Of a stretch of DNA of 64,000 nt, positions 18,051-26,209 are shown piece by piece. Each line of letters begins with the position of its first letter. The first letter of the stretch is position 1. Where the stretch lies: contig NZ_CP163435.1 in assembly GCF_041051975.1 (NCBI RefSeq), positions 2,356,001 to 2,420,000 of the forward strand, in the 5' to 3' direction. Under the pieces are notes generated by a model. The model saw only the letters and a program-made list of their open reading frames with translations. It did no database searches and had not been told where the DNA came from. The DNA is from Streptomyces sp. R21. Its GTDB lineage: Bacteria > Actinomycetota > Actinomycetes > Streptomycetales > Streptomycetaceae. The position numbers and the translations under genes were made by a program.

Positions 18051-18395
18051 ATGGAGACCGAAGGCATCGAGGCCGTGTTCCTGACGACCCACAACTGGGG
18101 TAAGGCGGCGCGGTTCTTCCAGGCGCTGGGATACGAGCTGGAGTTCGCGACGGACCACGACTCCGGCCAGCTGCGCAACGGGGACGGTCCCTACGTGTTC
18201 ATCGCCGAGGTTCCCGAGGACCAGGAGCCCCAGACGCGGATCGTGCTGAAGGTGCCGGACGCCGACACGTTCCGTCCCGATCCTGTCGTCGAGGTGGTCA
18301 CACCGTTCGAGGACACCCATTACGGGACCAGGGAGATGACCGTCCGCGACCCCGACGGGCGCGTGTGGAGCCTCCAGGCGCCCGCCAAGAACTGA
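18051..18395 (+). CDS. VOC (glyoxalase/bleomycin-resistance) superfamily protein
   Basis: A 114-residue one-module VOC protein: AVFLTTHNWGKAARFFQALGYELEFATDHDSGQLRNGDGPYVFIAE, then MTVRDPDGRVWSLQ, the usual C-terminal metal/substrate motif. ATG 18051 follows AAGGAG; an upstream ATG at 18003 would overlap the CopG gene and is rejected. The tight pairing with a CopG regulator suggests induction by a small molecule that this protein binds or modifies. The substrate is unknown. Confidence 0.88.
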   Translation: METEGIEAVFLTTHNWGKAARFFQALGYELEFATDHDSGQLRNGDGPYVFIAEVPEDQEPQTRIVLKVPDADTFRPDPVVEVVTPFEDTHYGTREMTVRDPDGRVWSLQAPAKN

Positions 18396-18417
18396 ACTGC
18401 GACGAAGGCGGCACACC

Positions 18418-19275
18418 ATGACGCACGAGCAGATGCAGACACCGGACAACACCGCGGTGCGGACCGCCCTCTGGCGGGCGATGCACGTCCAGGTCGACGC
18501 GTCCCCGCATGTGGTCGAGGACGAGATCGGCCTACGGCTGGCGGCTCCCGGCGACGACTGGCGCGCCCGCCCGGACATGGACCCAGTGGCCACCGCCGGG
18601 TTCCGGGCAGCCATCGTCGCCCGCGCTCGTTTCATCGAGGACCTGATCGCCGAGCAGGCCGACCAGGGCGTGACCCAGTACGTCATCCTGGGGGCCGGTC
18701 TGGACACCTTCGCCCAGCGTGAGCCGGAACTCGCCTCCCGGCTGCGGATCTTCGAGGTGGACCAGCCCGGCACCCAGGCATGGAAGCGCCACCGCCTGGT
18801 CGAACTCGGCTACGGCGTCCCCGACTGGCTGCACCTGGTGCCGGTGGACTTCGAGGCGAGCGAGGACTGGCTGAAGAAGCTGGCCGAGGCCGGCTTCGAT
18901 GCCGGCCGGCCGGCGGTCATCGTCTCCACCGGCGTCACCATGTACCTCACCAAGGACGCCACCGCGGCCACCCTGCACCAGATCGCCGGGCTCGCGCCCG
19001 GCTCGACGCTCGCCATGACCTTCCTGCTGCCGACGGAACTGCTCGACGACGCCGACCGCCCCGGCCTCCGTACGAGCAAGGAAGGCGCAGAGGCATCCGG
19101 AACACCGTTCATCAGCTTCTACGCCCCGCCCGAGATGCTGGCTCTGGCCCGCGAAGCCGGCTTCGCGGACGCGCGACACGTGTCGGGAGCTTCGCACGCC
19201 GACCGCTACTTCGCCGATCGCACCGACGGCCTGCGCCCGTCGGGCGGAGAGGACCTGCTGCTGGCCACCACCTGA
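18418..19275 (+). CDS. SAM-dependent methyltransferase (LCMT-like, TIGR00027-type)
   Basis: A 285-residue class I methyltransferase of the leucine-carboxyl-methyltransferase-like group common in actinobacteria. Visible are RARFIEDLI, then VTQYVILGAGLDTFAQR (SAM-binding strand and loop), IFEVDQPGTQAWKR (acidic residue for the SAM ribose) and VIVSTGVTMYLTKDAT. It starts 22 bases after the VOC gene on the same strand and may share its transcript. Related enzymes often methylate polyketide or small acid substrates; none is evident here. Confidence 0.87.
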   Translation: MTHEQMQTPDNTAVRTALWRAMHVQVDASPHVVEDEIGLRLAAPGDDWRARPDMDPVATAGFRAAIVARARFIEDLIAEQADQGVTQYVILGAGLDTFAQREPELASRLRIFEVDQPGTQAWKRHRLVELGYGVPDWLHLVPVDFEASEDWLKKLAEAGFDAGRPAVIVSTGVTMYLTKDATAATLHQIAGLAPGSTLAMTFLLPTELLDDADRPGLRTSKEGAEASGTPFISFYAPPEMLALAREAGFADARHVSGASHADRYFADRTDGLRPSGGEDLLLATT

Positions 19276-19380
19276 CACTCACCTCACGCCTTCCCGCACC
19301 GCGCTCGGTCAGGACACGAGGCGGCCCGGGCGACGAGCAGTTGCGCGACCACGAACGGAAAGAGACAGGGAGGCGCGGTC

Positions 19381-20106
19381 ATGAGCCGGATTCTGGTGAC
19401 CGGTTCCGCGGACGGGCTCGGACGGGCCGCGGCCGATTCACTGCTGTCCGAGGGACACGACGTGGTCGTGCACGCCCGGAACCAGGAGCGGGCGGCGGGC
19501 CTCGACGCGCTGGCGGACCGTGGGGCGCGCATCGTGCTGGGCGAATTCACGGACCGTGACGCCGTACGGCGCATCGCCGCGGAGCTGAACGACGCGGGGC
19601 CGCTCGACGCGGTCATCCACAACGCCGGTGTGTGGAGCGGACCGGCGGTCATGCCGGTCAACATCATCGCGCCGTACCTGCTCACGGCCCTGCTCCGCGG
19701 GCCGCGCCGGTTGGTCTACCTGAGCAGCGGCTCGCATTTCGGTGGGCACCCCGCACTCGACGGGGTCGACTGGCGGGGCCGGAGCGCGGGCTCGTACGCC
19801 GACAGCAAGCTGTTCGTCACAACGCTCGCGGCCGCGGTGGCGCGCCTGCGTCCAGGGGTGCTGAGCAACGCCGTGGATCCGGGCTGGGTGCCGACGAAGA
19901 TGGGCGGCCCGAGCGCACCGGACGATCTGGAGCAGGGTCATCGGACGCAGGAGTGGCTCGCGTCGAGCGACGAACCCCAGGCGCTGGCCACCGGCGGCTA
20001 CTGGTACCACCGCGAGCAGCTCCAGCCGCACCGCGCCGTCCACGACGAGGCATTCCAGGACCGCCTGCTGCAGGCGTTGGCCGAGGAGACGGGCACCGCG
20101 CTCTGA
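19381..20106 (+). CDS. SDR-family NAD(P)-dependent oxidoreductase
   Basis: A 241-residue short-chain dehydrogenase. The nucleotide-binding TGSADGLGRAAAD is at ~7-19, DAVIHNAGVWSG follows, then the catalytic Ser in LVYLSSGSHFGG and YADSKL as the Tyr-x-x-x-Lys pair. The tail (GGYWYHREQLQPHRAVHDEAFQDRLLQAL) is typical of a subgroup often found beside TetR genes. GGGAGG lies before the ATG. The TetR gene 66 bases downstream probably regulates it. Substrate unknown. Confidence 0.88.
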   Translation: MSRILVTGSADGLGRAAADSLLSEGHDVVVHARNQERAAGLDALADRGARIVLGEFTDRDAVRRIAAELNDAGPLDAVIHNAGVWSGPAVMPVNIIAPYLLTALLRGPRRLVYLSSGSHFGGHPALDGVDWRGRSAGSYADSKLFVTTLAAAVARLRPGVLSNAVDPGWVPTKMGGPSAPDDLEQGHRTQEWLASSDEPQALATGGYWYHREQLQPHRAVHDEAFQDRLLQALAEETGTAL

Positions 20107-20160
20107 GCAGCCAGGAGCGCTGCTCGACGATCTCGGGCTCGACGCGAGTGACGGGGCCGT

Positions 20161-20166
20161 TACCCT
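20161..20166 (+). promoter_or_regulatory. -10 element of a leaderless TetR gene
   Basis: TACCCT ends six bases before the ATG at 20173 and no Shine-Dalgarno sequence precedes that start, which fits a leaderless transcript. Confidence 0.5.
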
Positions 20167-20172
20167 CGCAGC

Positions 20173-20742
20173 ATGACCACCGAGGTGAAGCGAAGCCCCC
20201 GAGAGCGGCTGCTGGATGCGGCGGCCACACTCACCTACCGGGACGGGGTCGGCATCGGTGTCGAGGCCCTGTGCAAGGCGGCGGGGGTTTCGAAGCGGTC
20301 CATGTACCAGCTCTTCGAGAGCAAGGACGAACTGCTGGCGGCGAGTCTGGAGCGGCGCGCCTCCGTCTTCGCGGCCGGGCTCCTGCCCGCGGCGGACGAC
20401 GGCCGTTCACCCCGCGAGCGGATCATGCACGTCTTCGAGCAGGTGCAGTTGCAGGCGGGTGCGCCCGAGTTCCACGGCTGTCCGTACCTGTCCGCGCAGA
20501 TCGAGCTCAAGGACCAGAACCACCCCGCGAGCCGGGTCGCCCACCGGATCAAGGAGAACCTGACGGGCTTCTTCCGGGCCGAGGCCGAACAGGGCGGCGC
20601 GAGCGATCCCGACCTGCTGGCCCGGCAGCTCAGCCTGGTCTTCGACGGCGCCAGCGCCCGCGCGGGAATCCAGGCCGACAAACTGACCGGGCTCCTCGCG
20701 CCCACGATCGCCACCCTGCTCGACGCAGCGGGCGTGCGCTGA
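20173..20742 (+). CDS. TetR-family transcriptional regulator
   Basis: A 189-residue repressor. Residues 8-57 form the TetR helix-turn-helix (RERLLDAAATLTYRDGVGIGVEALCKAAGVSK-RSMYQLFESKDELLAASL). The C-terminal part matches the group with HGCPYLSAQIEL and a terminal LDAAGVR. It follows the SDR gene, its likely target. The start appears leaderless: TACCCT is six bases upstream and no ribosome site is present. Confidence 0.9.
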   Translation: MTTEVKRSPRERLLDAAATLTYRDGVGIGVEALCKAAGVSKRSMYQLFESKDELLAASLERRASVFAAGLLPAADDGRSPRERIMHVFEQVQLQAGAPEFHGCPYLSAQIELKDQNHPASRVAHRIKENLTGFFRAEAEQGGASDPDLLARQLSLVFDGASARAGIQADKLTGLLAPTIATLLDAAGVR

Positions 20743-20870
20743 CGGCTGACGCATCTTCCGTCCGGGCGGCCCCCTCGCTTCCCGGTACCCGGGGAAGCCC
20801 GATGGCCGCATGAGTGCCGCCGACGAGGTCCACGGGAGCGCCCGGCACCCGCCGGTGCCGCCGGAATTGG

Positions 20871-20876
20871 TAGCGT
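20871..20876 (+). promoter_or_regulatory. -10 element of a leaderless kinase gene
   Basis: TAGCGT lies six bases before the GTG start at 20883, with no Shine-Dalgarno sequence in between. Confidence 0.55.
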
Positions 20877-20882
20877 CAAGCC

Positions 20883-22028
20883 GTGGATCAGGGGCCCGGT
20901 TCGGACGGCAGCGGCTATCTCTCTCCGTCCGCGCGAGCTGTCAGGGCGCTGCGGATCGGCTCGGCGGTGCTCGTGCTCGGTGTGGTGGTGCCCGCGGCCG
21001 TCGTCGCGGGCGCCGAGGACCACGGCCCATGGCGGTCCGCCGCCGTGCTGCTGCTCGCGGTGTTCCAGATCGCGGCGCTGTGGTGGGTGGTCCGCAGTCC
21101 ACGGACCGTCCTCACCCTCACCGCGCTGACCGGCGTCGCGCTCTGGCTGGTCCTTCCCGAGGTGAGCCTGACCGGCGCGCTGCTCGCGGCCCAGATCGCG
21201 CTGTGCGTCCTGTCGTCGCTGTCACCGCCGCGCGTGTCGCGATGGTGGCTGCTCGGTCTGCTGGCGCTCACACCGGTCGCGTTCGTCGGCGGCGGAGCCC
21301 TGGGCCTGGCGGCGTACCCGCTGGCCGTCACGCTGGCCTGGACCGGTGGGCAGTGGCGCCGGGCGCAGCGCGAGCGCCTCGTCGCGCAGACCCAGCGGGC
21401 CGCGGCGGAGGAACGCGCCAGGATCGCCCGCGAGGTCCACGACGTGGTCGCGCACACCGTGTCCGTCATGGTGATCCAGGCGAGCGCGGCCGAGGACATC
21501 TTCGAGCAGGACCCGGAGCGGGCACGGCAGGCGCTGCGCGCCATCGACGGCGCGGGCCGATCCGCGCTGAGCGAGCTGCGGCTGCTCCTGCGCGCCGAGC
21601 CCCCGCACGACGGCGCCGACGAGCGCAGGCCCCCGCGCGGACTCACGGACCTGGAGGAACTGGCGTCGAACACCCGCGCCCTGGGGCTCGTCGTGGACCT
21701 GACCCCGGGCGAGCGCACGCAGACCCCCGCCGCCGCGGTGGATCTCGCGGGATACCGCATCGTGCAGGAGGCCCTGACGAACACCCTGCGCCATGCCAGG
21801 GCCACCCGCGTGAGCATCCGCGTGCGCTACGACGCCTCGACCGTGCACCTCACCGTGACCGACGACGGGCGTCCCCCGGCCCGCGCCGGCCGCTCCCCCG
21901 GAGCCGGGCGCGGCCTGCTCGGCATGCGCGAGAGGGCGGCGCTCCTCGGCGGCAGCCTGCAGGCGGGGCCCCGGGCGGACGGCGGTTTCGAGGTGCGTGC
22001 CGAGCTGCCGATAGGCTACGAGCCGTGA
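20883..22028 (+). CDS. NarL/DesK-type sensor histidine kinase
   Basis: A 381-residue membrane sensor kinase. Residues ~22-150 contain four to six hydrophobic helices with short loops, so it probably senses a membrane or envelope signal. The HisKA_3 phosphoacceptor is H186 in REVHDVVAHTVSVM, and the HATPase part shows IVQEALTNTLRHARAT (N-box), VTDDGR and GRGLLGMRERAALLGG. The GTG start is leaderless, with TAGCGT six bases upstream. Its stop overlaps the response-regulator start in GTGA, the standard coupling for a two-component pair. Confidence 0.92.
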   Translation: MDQGPGSDGSGYLSPSARAVRALRIGSAVLVLGVVVPAAVVAGAEDHGPWRSAAVLLLAVFQIAALWWVVRSPRTVLTLTALTGVALWLVLPEVSLTGALLAAQIALCVLSSLSPPRVSRWWLLGLLALTPVAFVGGGALGLAAYPLAVTLAWTGGQWRRAQRERLVAQTQRAAAEERARIAREVHDVVAHTVSVMVIQASAAEDIFEQDPERARQALRAIDGAGRSALSELRLLLRAEPPHDGADERRPPRGLTDLEELASNTRALGLVVDLTPGERTQTPAAAVDLAGYRIVQEALTNTLRHARATRVSIRVRYDASTVHLTVTDDGRPPARAGRSPGAGRGLLGMRERAALLGGSLQAGPRADGGFEVRAELPIGYEP

Positions 22029-22687
22029 CGATCCGGGTAGTGGTGGCCGACGACCAGGCACTGGTCCGGGGCGGCTTCCGCATGATCATCGACGCACGAG
22101 ACGACCTGGAGGTCGTCGGCGAGGCGGCCGACGGACAGCACGCGGTACGGCTGGTCCACCAGACGCGGCCGGACGTCGTCCTGATGGACGTCCGGATGCC
22201 CGTGATGGACGGCGTCGACGCCACCCGCGAGATCATCGCTTCGGGCAGTACGGCCCGGGTCCTCGTCGTCACCACCTTCGACCTGGACGAGCATGTGCTG
22301 ACGGCGCTGCGCGCGGGCGCCAGCGGCTTCCTGCTCAAGGACATCCGGCCCGCCGAACTCGCCGAGGCCATCCGGGTCATCGCCCGCGGCGACTCGCTGC
22401 TCGCCCCCAGCGTGACGCGGCGCATGCTCGACCGCTTCGCACACACCGGCCCGGCCGAGCGGCCGACGCCCGCCGCGCTGTCGGAGCTCTCGGCACGCGA
22501 GCTCGAAGTCCTCGCCCTGATCGGGCAGGCGCTGTCGAACGCGGAGATCGCCGGGCACCTCAGCCTGTCGGAGGCGACCGTCAAGAGCCATGTCTCGGCG
22601 GTGCTGCGCAAACTGGGGCTGCGGGACCGGGTGCAGGCCGCGGTCGCCGCGTACGACTACCGGATCGTGCAGCCCCGAGACCTCTGA
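22025..22687 (+). CDS. NarL-type response regulator
   Basis: A 220-residue regulator partnered with the kinase just upstream. The receiver domain (1-120) has the acidic pocket at D9-D10, the phospho-accepting D55 in VVLMDVRMPVMDG, and K105-region LLKDI. Residues ~150-212 are a LuxR/NarL helix-turn-helix (LSARELEVLALIGQALSNAEIAGHLSLSE-ATVKSHVSAVLRKLG). The start is a GTG overlapping the kinase stop by four bases. A palindrome 27 bases after its stop may be its operator for the next gene. Confidence 0.92.
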   Translation: MTIRVVVADDQALVRGGFRMIIDARDDLEVVGEAADGQHAVRLVHQTRPDVVLMDVRMPVMDGVDATREIIASGSTARVLVVTTFDLDEHVLTALRAGASGFLLKDIRPAELAEAIRVIARGDSLLAPSVTRRMLDRFAHTGPAERPTPAALSELSARELEVLALIGQALSNAEIAGHLSLSEATVKSHVSAVLRKLGLRDRVQAAVAAYDYRIVQPRDL

Positions 22688-22713
22688 CGCCCGGTGCCGC
22701 ATCGGTCCGCGTG

Positions 22714-22750
22714 ACTCATCCTCCAGGATGAGTGCCGGGCCCACTCATCC
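22714..22750. promoter_or_regulatory. ACTCATCC palindrome plus extra half-site
   Basis: ACTCATCCT (22714-22722) pairs with AGGATGAGT (22725-22733) across two bases, and a third ACTCATCC follows at 22743-22750. It lies between the response-regulator gene and the leaderless GPP34 gene. The two-base loop is poor for a terminator, so an operator for a dimeric regulator is more likely. Confidence 0.5.
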
Positions 22751-22806
22751 CATGTGTCCAGCGGGGTTCCACCCGCTGGGCGGATCACTCCCGTTCATGA
22801 CCGCCG

Positions 22807-22812
22807 TAGCGT
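22807..22812 (+). promoter_or_regulatory. -10 element of a leaderless GPP34 gene
   Basis: TAGCGT lies seven bases before the ATG at 22820; no ribosome site is present. Confidence 0.55.
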
Positions 22813-22819
22813 CGACGTC

Positions 22820-23485
22820 ATGACGCAGCCTCCGTACCGCACGACCCAGCCTCTGTACTGCCGGATGTACCTCACGGCCTACGACGCCTCCGCGGGCGAC
22901 CTCCACGACCGCACCAGGACCGGATTCCTGCTCCGGGCCGCCGTCCTGGCGGAGCTGGCGATCCGGGGGAACCTCGTCGACTCCGACGGCGACGCGCTGG
23001 TCGCGACGCCGGGGCCGACCGGAGACCCGGTCCTCGACCTGACGCTCGACCACATCGCGCGCGAGCGGCGCAGCTGGAAGTCCTGGATCAAGCACGACCG
23101 CAAGGAGACGCTGCACTCGGTCGAGGAACAGCTCGCCGCCCAGGGCGTGCTGGCCGTCGAGGAGAAGAAGTCCTTCGGCCGGTCCCGGCGCACGGTATCG
23201 GTCCCCGACCCCTCGGCCGTCACCGCACTGAAGGCCACCGTGACCGAACTCCTGCACGGCACCGAGCCCGTCGCGCGGATCGCACCCGCCGACGCCGCGC
23301 TGGCCGCCCTGGCCGCGGCCGGCGGCATCCGGTCCGTCGTCTCCCGCTCGGACGCCCACGCCCGCAAGGACCGTATCGAGGAGCTGACCGGACGTCTCGG
23401 CGCGGTGGCTCCCGGGCTGGGCGAGGCGGTCGGCGGCCTCGGCATGACGCTGGTGGCCGCGCAGGGCGGGATGGGCGGCAGCTGA
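22820..23485 (+). CDS. GPP34 (GOLPH3-like) family protein
   Basis: A 221-residue protein related to Golgi phosphoprotein 3; bacterial members are common in Streptomyces and of unknown role. Typical segments are LYCRMYLTAYDASAGDLHD, LLRAAVLAELAIRGNLV, and SVEEQLAAQGVLAVEEKKSFGRSRRTVSVPDP. The eukaryotic protein binds phosphoinositides; this cannot be judged here. The start at 22820 is supported by a TAGCGT -10 element seven bases upstream rather than by a ribosome site. It is followed one base later by the esterase gene. Confidence 0.85.
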   Translation: MTQPPYRTTQPLYCRMYLTAYDASAGDLHDRTRTGFLLRAAVLAELAIRGNLVDSDGDALVATPGPTGDPVLDLTLDHIARERRSWKSWIKHDRKETLHSVEEQLAAQGVLAVEEKKSFGRSRRTVSVPDPSAVTALKATVTELLHGTEPVARIAPADAALAALAAAGGIRSVVSRSDAHARKDRIEELTGRLGAVAPGLGEAVGGLGMTLVAAQGGMGGS

Positions 23486-23486
23486 C

Positions 23487-25085
23487 ATGCGCGCTCCGGC
23501 AGTGGTCATCCGCTCTTTGGCGGTCGCCCTCGCGAGCGCGTCGGCCGCGTTCGCGCCCCTGCCCGTCGCGGCGGCGACGCCGACCGCGCCCGCGGTGACG
23601 GCCCTGCCCACGGCGGCACCGACCCCGCCCGGCGTGGTGCACACTCACGACGGCGCGGTCCGCGGCAGTGTCCACGACGGCTACCGGACCTACCAAGGAA
23701 TCCCGTACGCTGCGCCGCCGGTCGGTGCCCTGCGCTGGACCGCGCCCCGGCCGCCGTCGCCCTGGACAGGAGTGCGGGACGCCCGGCATACGGCTCCCGC
23801 GTGCGCCCAGCCCGACGGCGAGGTCCGCGGCGGCAGCACGGCCGAGGACTGTCTGTACCTCAACGTGACCGCGCCGGACGCGGCCACTCCCGCCCGCCCT
23901 CGGCCGGTGGTCGTATGGCTGCACGGCGGCGGCCTCACCACCGGGACCGGCAGCTCCTACGAGGCGCACCGGATGGCCGTACGCGGCGATGTCGTGGTCG
24001 TCACGGTCAACTACCGCCTCGGAGCACTGGGGTTCCTCACCCGCCCGGGCCTCGCCGGCTCCGGCACGTTCGGCCTCGCCGACCAGCAGGCGGCGCTCCG
24101 CTACGTCCGCGCCGACATCGCGGCCTACGGCGGCGATCCCCGCAACGTCACCCTGGCAGGCCAGTCCGCGGGGGCCTACAGCGTCTGTGCGCAGCTCGCC
24201 TCGCCGTCGGCTGCGGGGCTCTTCCACCGGGCGATCATCGAGAGCGGACCGTGCTCCGGGCAGCCCGAACGGCCCTTCGCGCCCTCCGCGTACCCGCGCG
24301 TCACGGCCGAGGCGGCCGGGACCGAGCTCACCGCGAAGGTGGGCTGCGCCCAGGCGGCCCATCCCCTCGCCTGCCTGCGCAAGGTGTCGCCCGCGCGGCT
24401 GCTCGCCCACCAGGGGATCGACCAACACCCCGTCTACGGAACGCCGTTGCTGCCGAAGGACCCTGCCTCCGCACTGGCCACGGGCGACCTGCGGCGGATG
24501 CCCGTCCTGCTCGGCAGCAACCACGACGAGGGGAACGTCTGGGCCGCCGGCATCATGCGGGCGGGCACCGTCGTCACGCCGGAGACGTGGCCGGACGTCG
24601 TCAGGAGCTACACCCCCGACCCGGCACGCACTCCGGAGGTCATCCGCGCGTACCCCGTCACGGCCGACGACGGAGGGCCGGTGTTCGGCGCCGTCATCGG
24701 CGACTCGAACTACGCCTGCCCGACCGCGAGCACGGCCCGGCGGCTCGCCGGCCGGATGCCCGTGTGGCGCTACGAGTTCTCCGATCCGAACGCGCCCCGC
24801 CCCACGACGACCGAGCCGCCCTTCCCGCTCGGCGCCACCCACACCACGGAACTCCCGTACCTCTTCGACCTGGGCGGCAGGCCCCGCGCCCTGACAGAAC
24901 CCCAAAAACGCCTGGCCGACATGATGATCGGCTACTGGACGCGCTTCGCCCGCTCGGGCGATCCCAACGGCGAGGGTGCGCCCCGCTGGCCACGGACCGG
25001 CGTACAGACCCTGCTCCCCGACCGCGTCGGCCCGACCCGCCCCGGCATGGGCCACCACTGCGACGTCTGGGCCGACCAGCCCTGA
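23487..25085 (+). CDS. Secreted type B carboxylesterase
   Basis: A 532-residue esterase/lipase of the alpha/beta-hydrolase type B group. The first ~35 residues are a signal peptide rich in Ala. Landmarks are YQGIPYAAPPVGALRW, EDCLYLNVTAPD, the oxyanion HGGGL, and the nucleophile Ser in LAGQSAGAYS (near residue 227). An acidic residue in GSNHDEGN and a His in GATHTTELPYLFD complete a plausible triad. Paired Cys residues suggest extracytoplasmic disulfides. The ATG is one base after the GPP34 stop, so the two genes are co-transcribed. Natural substrate unknown. Confidence 0.92.
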   Translation: MRAPAVVIRSLAVALASASAAFAPLPVAAATPTAPAVTALPTAAPTPPGVVHTHDGAVRGSVHDGYRTYQGIPYAAPPVGALRWTAPRPPSPWTGVRDARHTAPACAQPDGEVRGGSTAEDCLYLNVTAPDAATPARPRPVVVWLHGGGLTTGTGSSYEAHRMAVRGDVVVVTVNYRLGALGFLTRPGLAGSGTFGLADQQAALRYVRADIAAYGGDPRNVTLAGQSAGAYSVCAQLASPSAAGLFHRAIIESGPCSGQPERPFAPSAYPRVTAEAAGTELTAKVGCAQAAHPLACLRKVSPARLLAHQGIDQHPVYGTPLLPKDPASALATGDLRRMPVLLGSNHDEGNVWAAGIMRAGTVVTPETWPDVVRSYTPDPARTPEVIRAYPVTADDGGPVFGAVIGDSNYACPTASTARRLAGRMPVWRYEFSDPNAPRPTTTEPPFPLGATHTTELPYLFDLGGRPRALTEPQKRLADMMIGYWTRFARSGDPNGEGAPRWPRTGVQTLLPDRVGPTRPGMGHHCDVWADQP

Positions 25086-25102
25086 CGGAGGCCGACCACT
25101 TT

Positions 25103-25180
25103 GTGCACCCCGGGCTTGCCGATCGCTCCGTGCACCCGGGCTTGCGACCGCTGCGTGCACCCGGACTTGCCGATGACTTG
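25103..25180 (+). repeat. Three tandem ~26-bp repeats
   Basis: Units at 25103-25129, 25130-25154 and 25155-25180 each begin GTGCACCC and contain GG(G/A)CTTGC. They are near-identical over the first 16 bases and then diverge. They lie just after the esterase gene and before the ABC operon promoter region. No function is evident; a decayed repeat or protein-binding array are both possible. Confidence 0.75.
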
Positions 25181-25191
25181 ACGATCCGTTC

Positions 25192-25217
25192 CATGGACGT
25201 TCAACCGAGTGTCCATG
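25192..25217. promoter_or_regulatory. Inverted repeat upstream of the ABC operon
   Basis: CATGGAC and GTCCATG are separated by 12 bases, 50 bases before the ABC ATPase start. Position and symmetry suit an operator. No regulator gene is adjacent, so the protein involved is unknown. Confidence 0.45.
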
Positions 25218-25267
25218 CCAAGGCTGTGTGTTGTCCCTAGGTTTCCTGAGGCTGGAAAGAAGGGACT

Positions 25268-26209
25268 ATGGACACACTCCTCGCAGTCCGCGCCCGTGGG
25301 ATCACCAAGTGCTTCGGCGACGTCGTCGCGCTCGACGGCGTCGACCTCGATGTGACGCAGGGTCAGATCCACGGCCTGGTCGGACCGAACGGCGCCGGCA
25401 AGACGACGCTGCTCGGTCTGCTGCTGGGTCTGGCCGTCGCCGACAGCGGGGGCCTTCAGATCCTGGGTACGCGGGTCGGACGGGCGCTCACCGCTCCCGA
25501 CGGTGTCGCCGGCTTCGTGGACGGCCCTGGTCTCTACCCCTCGCTCACGGCCAGGCAGAACCTCGCCGCACTGGCCGCCCTGCGCGCAGGCGACGCGCGG
25601 ACGGCGGGGATCGACGACGTGCTCGACCAGGTCGGGCTCACCGATGTCGCCGACGACCGGACCCGCGGCTTCTCCCTCGGCATGCGTCAACGGCTCGGGC
25701 TCGCCGCCGCCCTGCTCACCAGACCCCGGCTGCTCGTGCTCGACGAGCCCTCCAACGGTCTCGACCCGGCCGGCAAGAGACACGTACACGGTGTGCTCAC
25801 CCGGCTCGCCGCCGACGGAACCGGTGTCGTGCTCTCCAGCCACCGTATGGACGACCTCGAAGCACTGTGCTCCGAGGTCACCATCCTCGCCACCGGCCGG
25901 GTCGTCTTCTCCGGTCCGCTGAACAAACTGGCCGCCGAGAACCGTGAACTCGACTACCGGATACGGACTTCCGACCCGGGGGCCGCGCGCCGGCTGACCG
26001 CCGACACGGCCGGCGTCCGGATCGTGGACGACTCCGTCGTACGGCAGGACGCCGAAGTCCTCGTCGTACGCGCGATGACGCCCGCCCTCGACGAACTGGT
26101 CGCGGCGCTCGTGCGATCGGGCATCGCGGTGCGCGAGCTCGCCCCCGTGGTGTCACCCCTGGAGGCCGCGTTCCTCGCCCTCACCGACCAGCAGGAGGCC
26201 GGTCGATGA
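25268..26209 (+). CDS. ABC transporter ATPase
   Basis: A 313-residue ATPase of the DrrA/CcmA-like export class. Walker A GPNGAGKTT is at ~39-47, the signature FSLGMRQRLGLAAALL near 137-152, Walker B LLVLDEPSNGLDPAG follows, then the switch-His segment VVLSSHRMDDLEALC. The C-terminal ~90 residues are a domain typical of exporters of this group. AAGAAGG lies before the ATG. Its stop overlaps the permease start (ATGA). Cargo unknown; the third gene of the operon, an envelope phosphoesterase, suggests an envelope role. Confidence 0.92.
   Translation: MDTLLAVRARGITKCFGDVVALDGVDLDVTQGQIHGLVGPNGAGKTTLLGLLLGLAVADSGGLQILGTRVGRALTAPDGVAGFVDGPGLYPSLTARQNLAALAALRAGDARTAGIDDVLDQVGLTDVADDRTRGFSLGMRQRLGLAAALLTRPRLLVLDEPSNGLDPAGKRHVHGVLTRLAADGTGVVLSSHRMDDLEALCSEVTILATGRVVFSGPLNKLAAENRELDYRIRTSDPGAARRLTADTAGVRIVDDSVVRQDAEVLVVRAMTPALDELVAALVRSGIAVRELAPVVSPLEAAFLALTDQQEAGR

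Noticed and set aside
22714..22733. Rho-independent terminator after the response regulator
   Set aside because: The loop would be only two bases and a third half-site follows, which fits an operator better.
25103..25180. CRISPR array
   Set aside because: Repeats are directly adjacent with no spacers of uniform length, only three copies, and no cas genes nearby.
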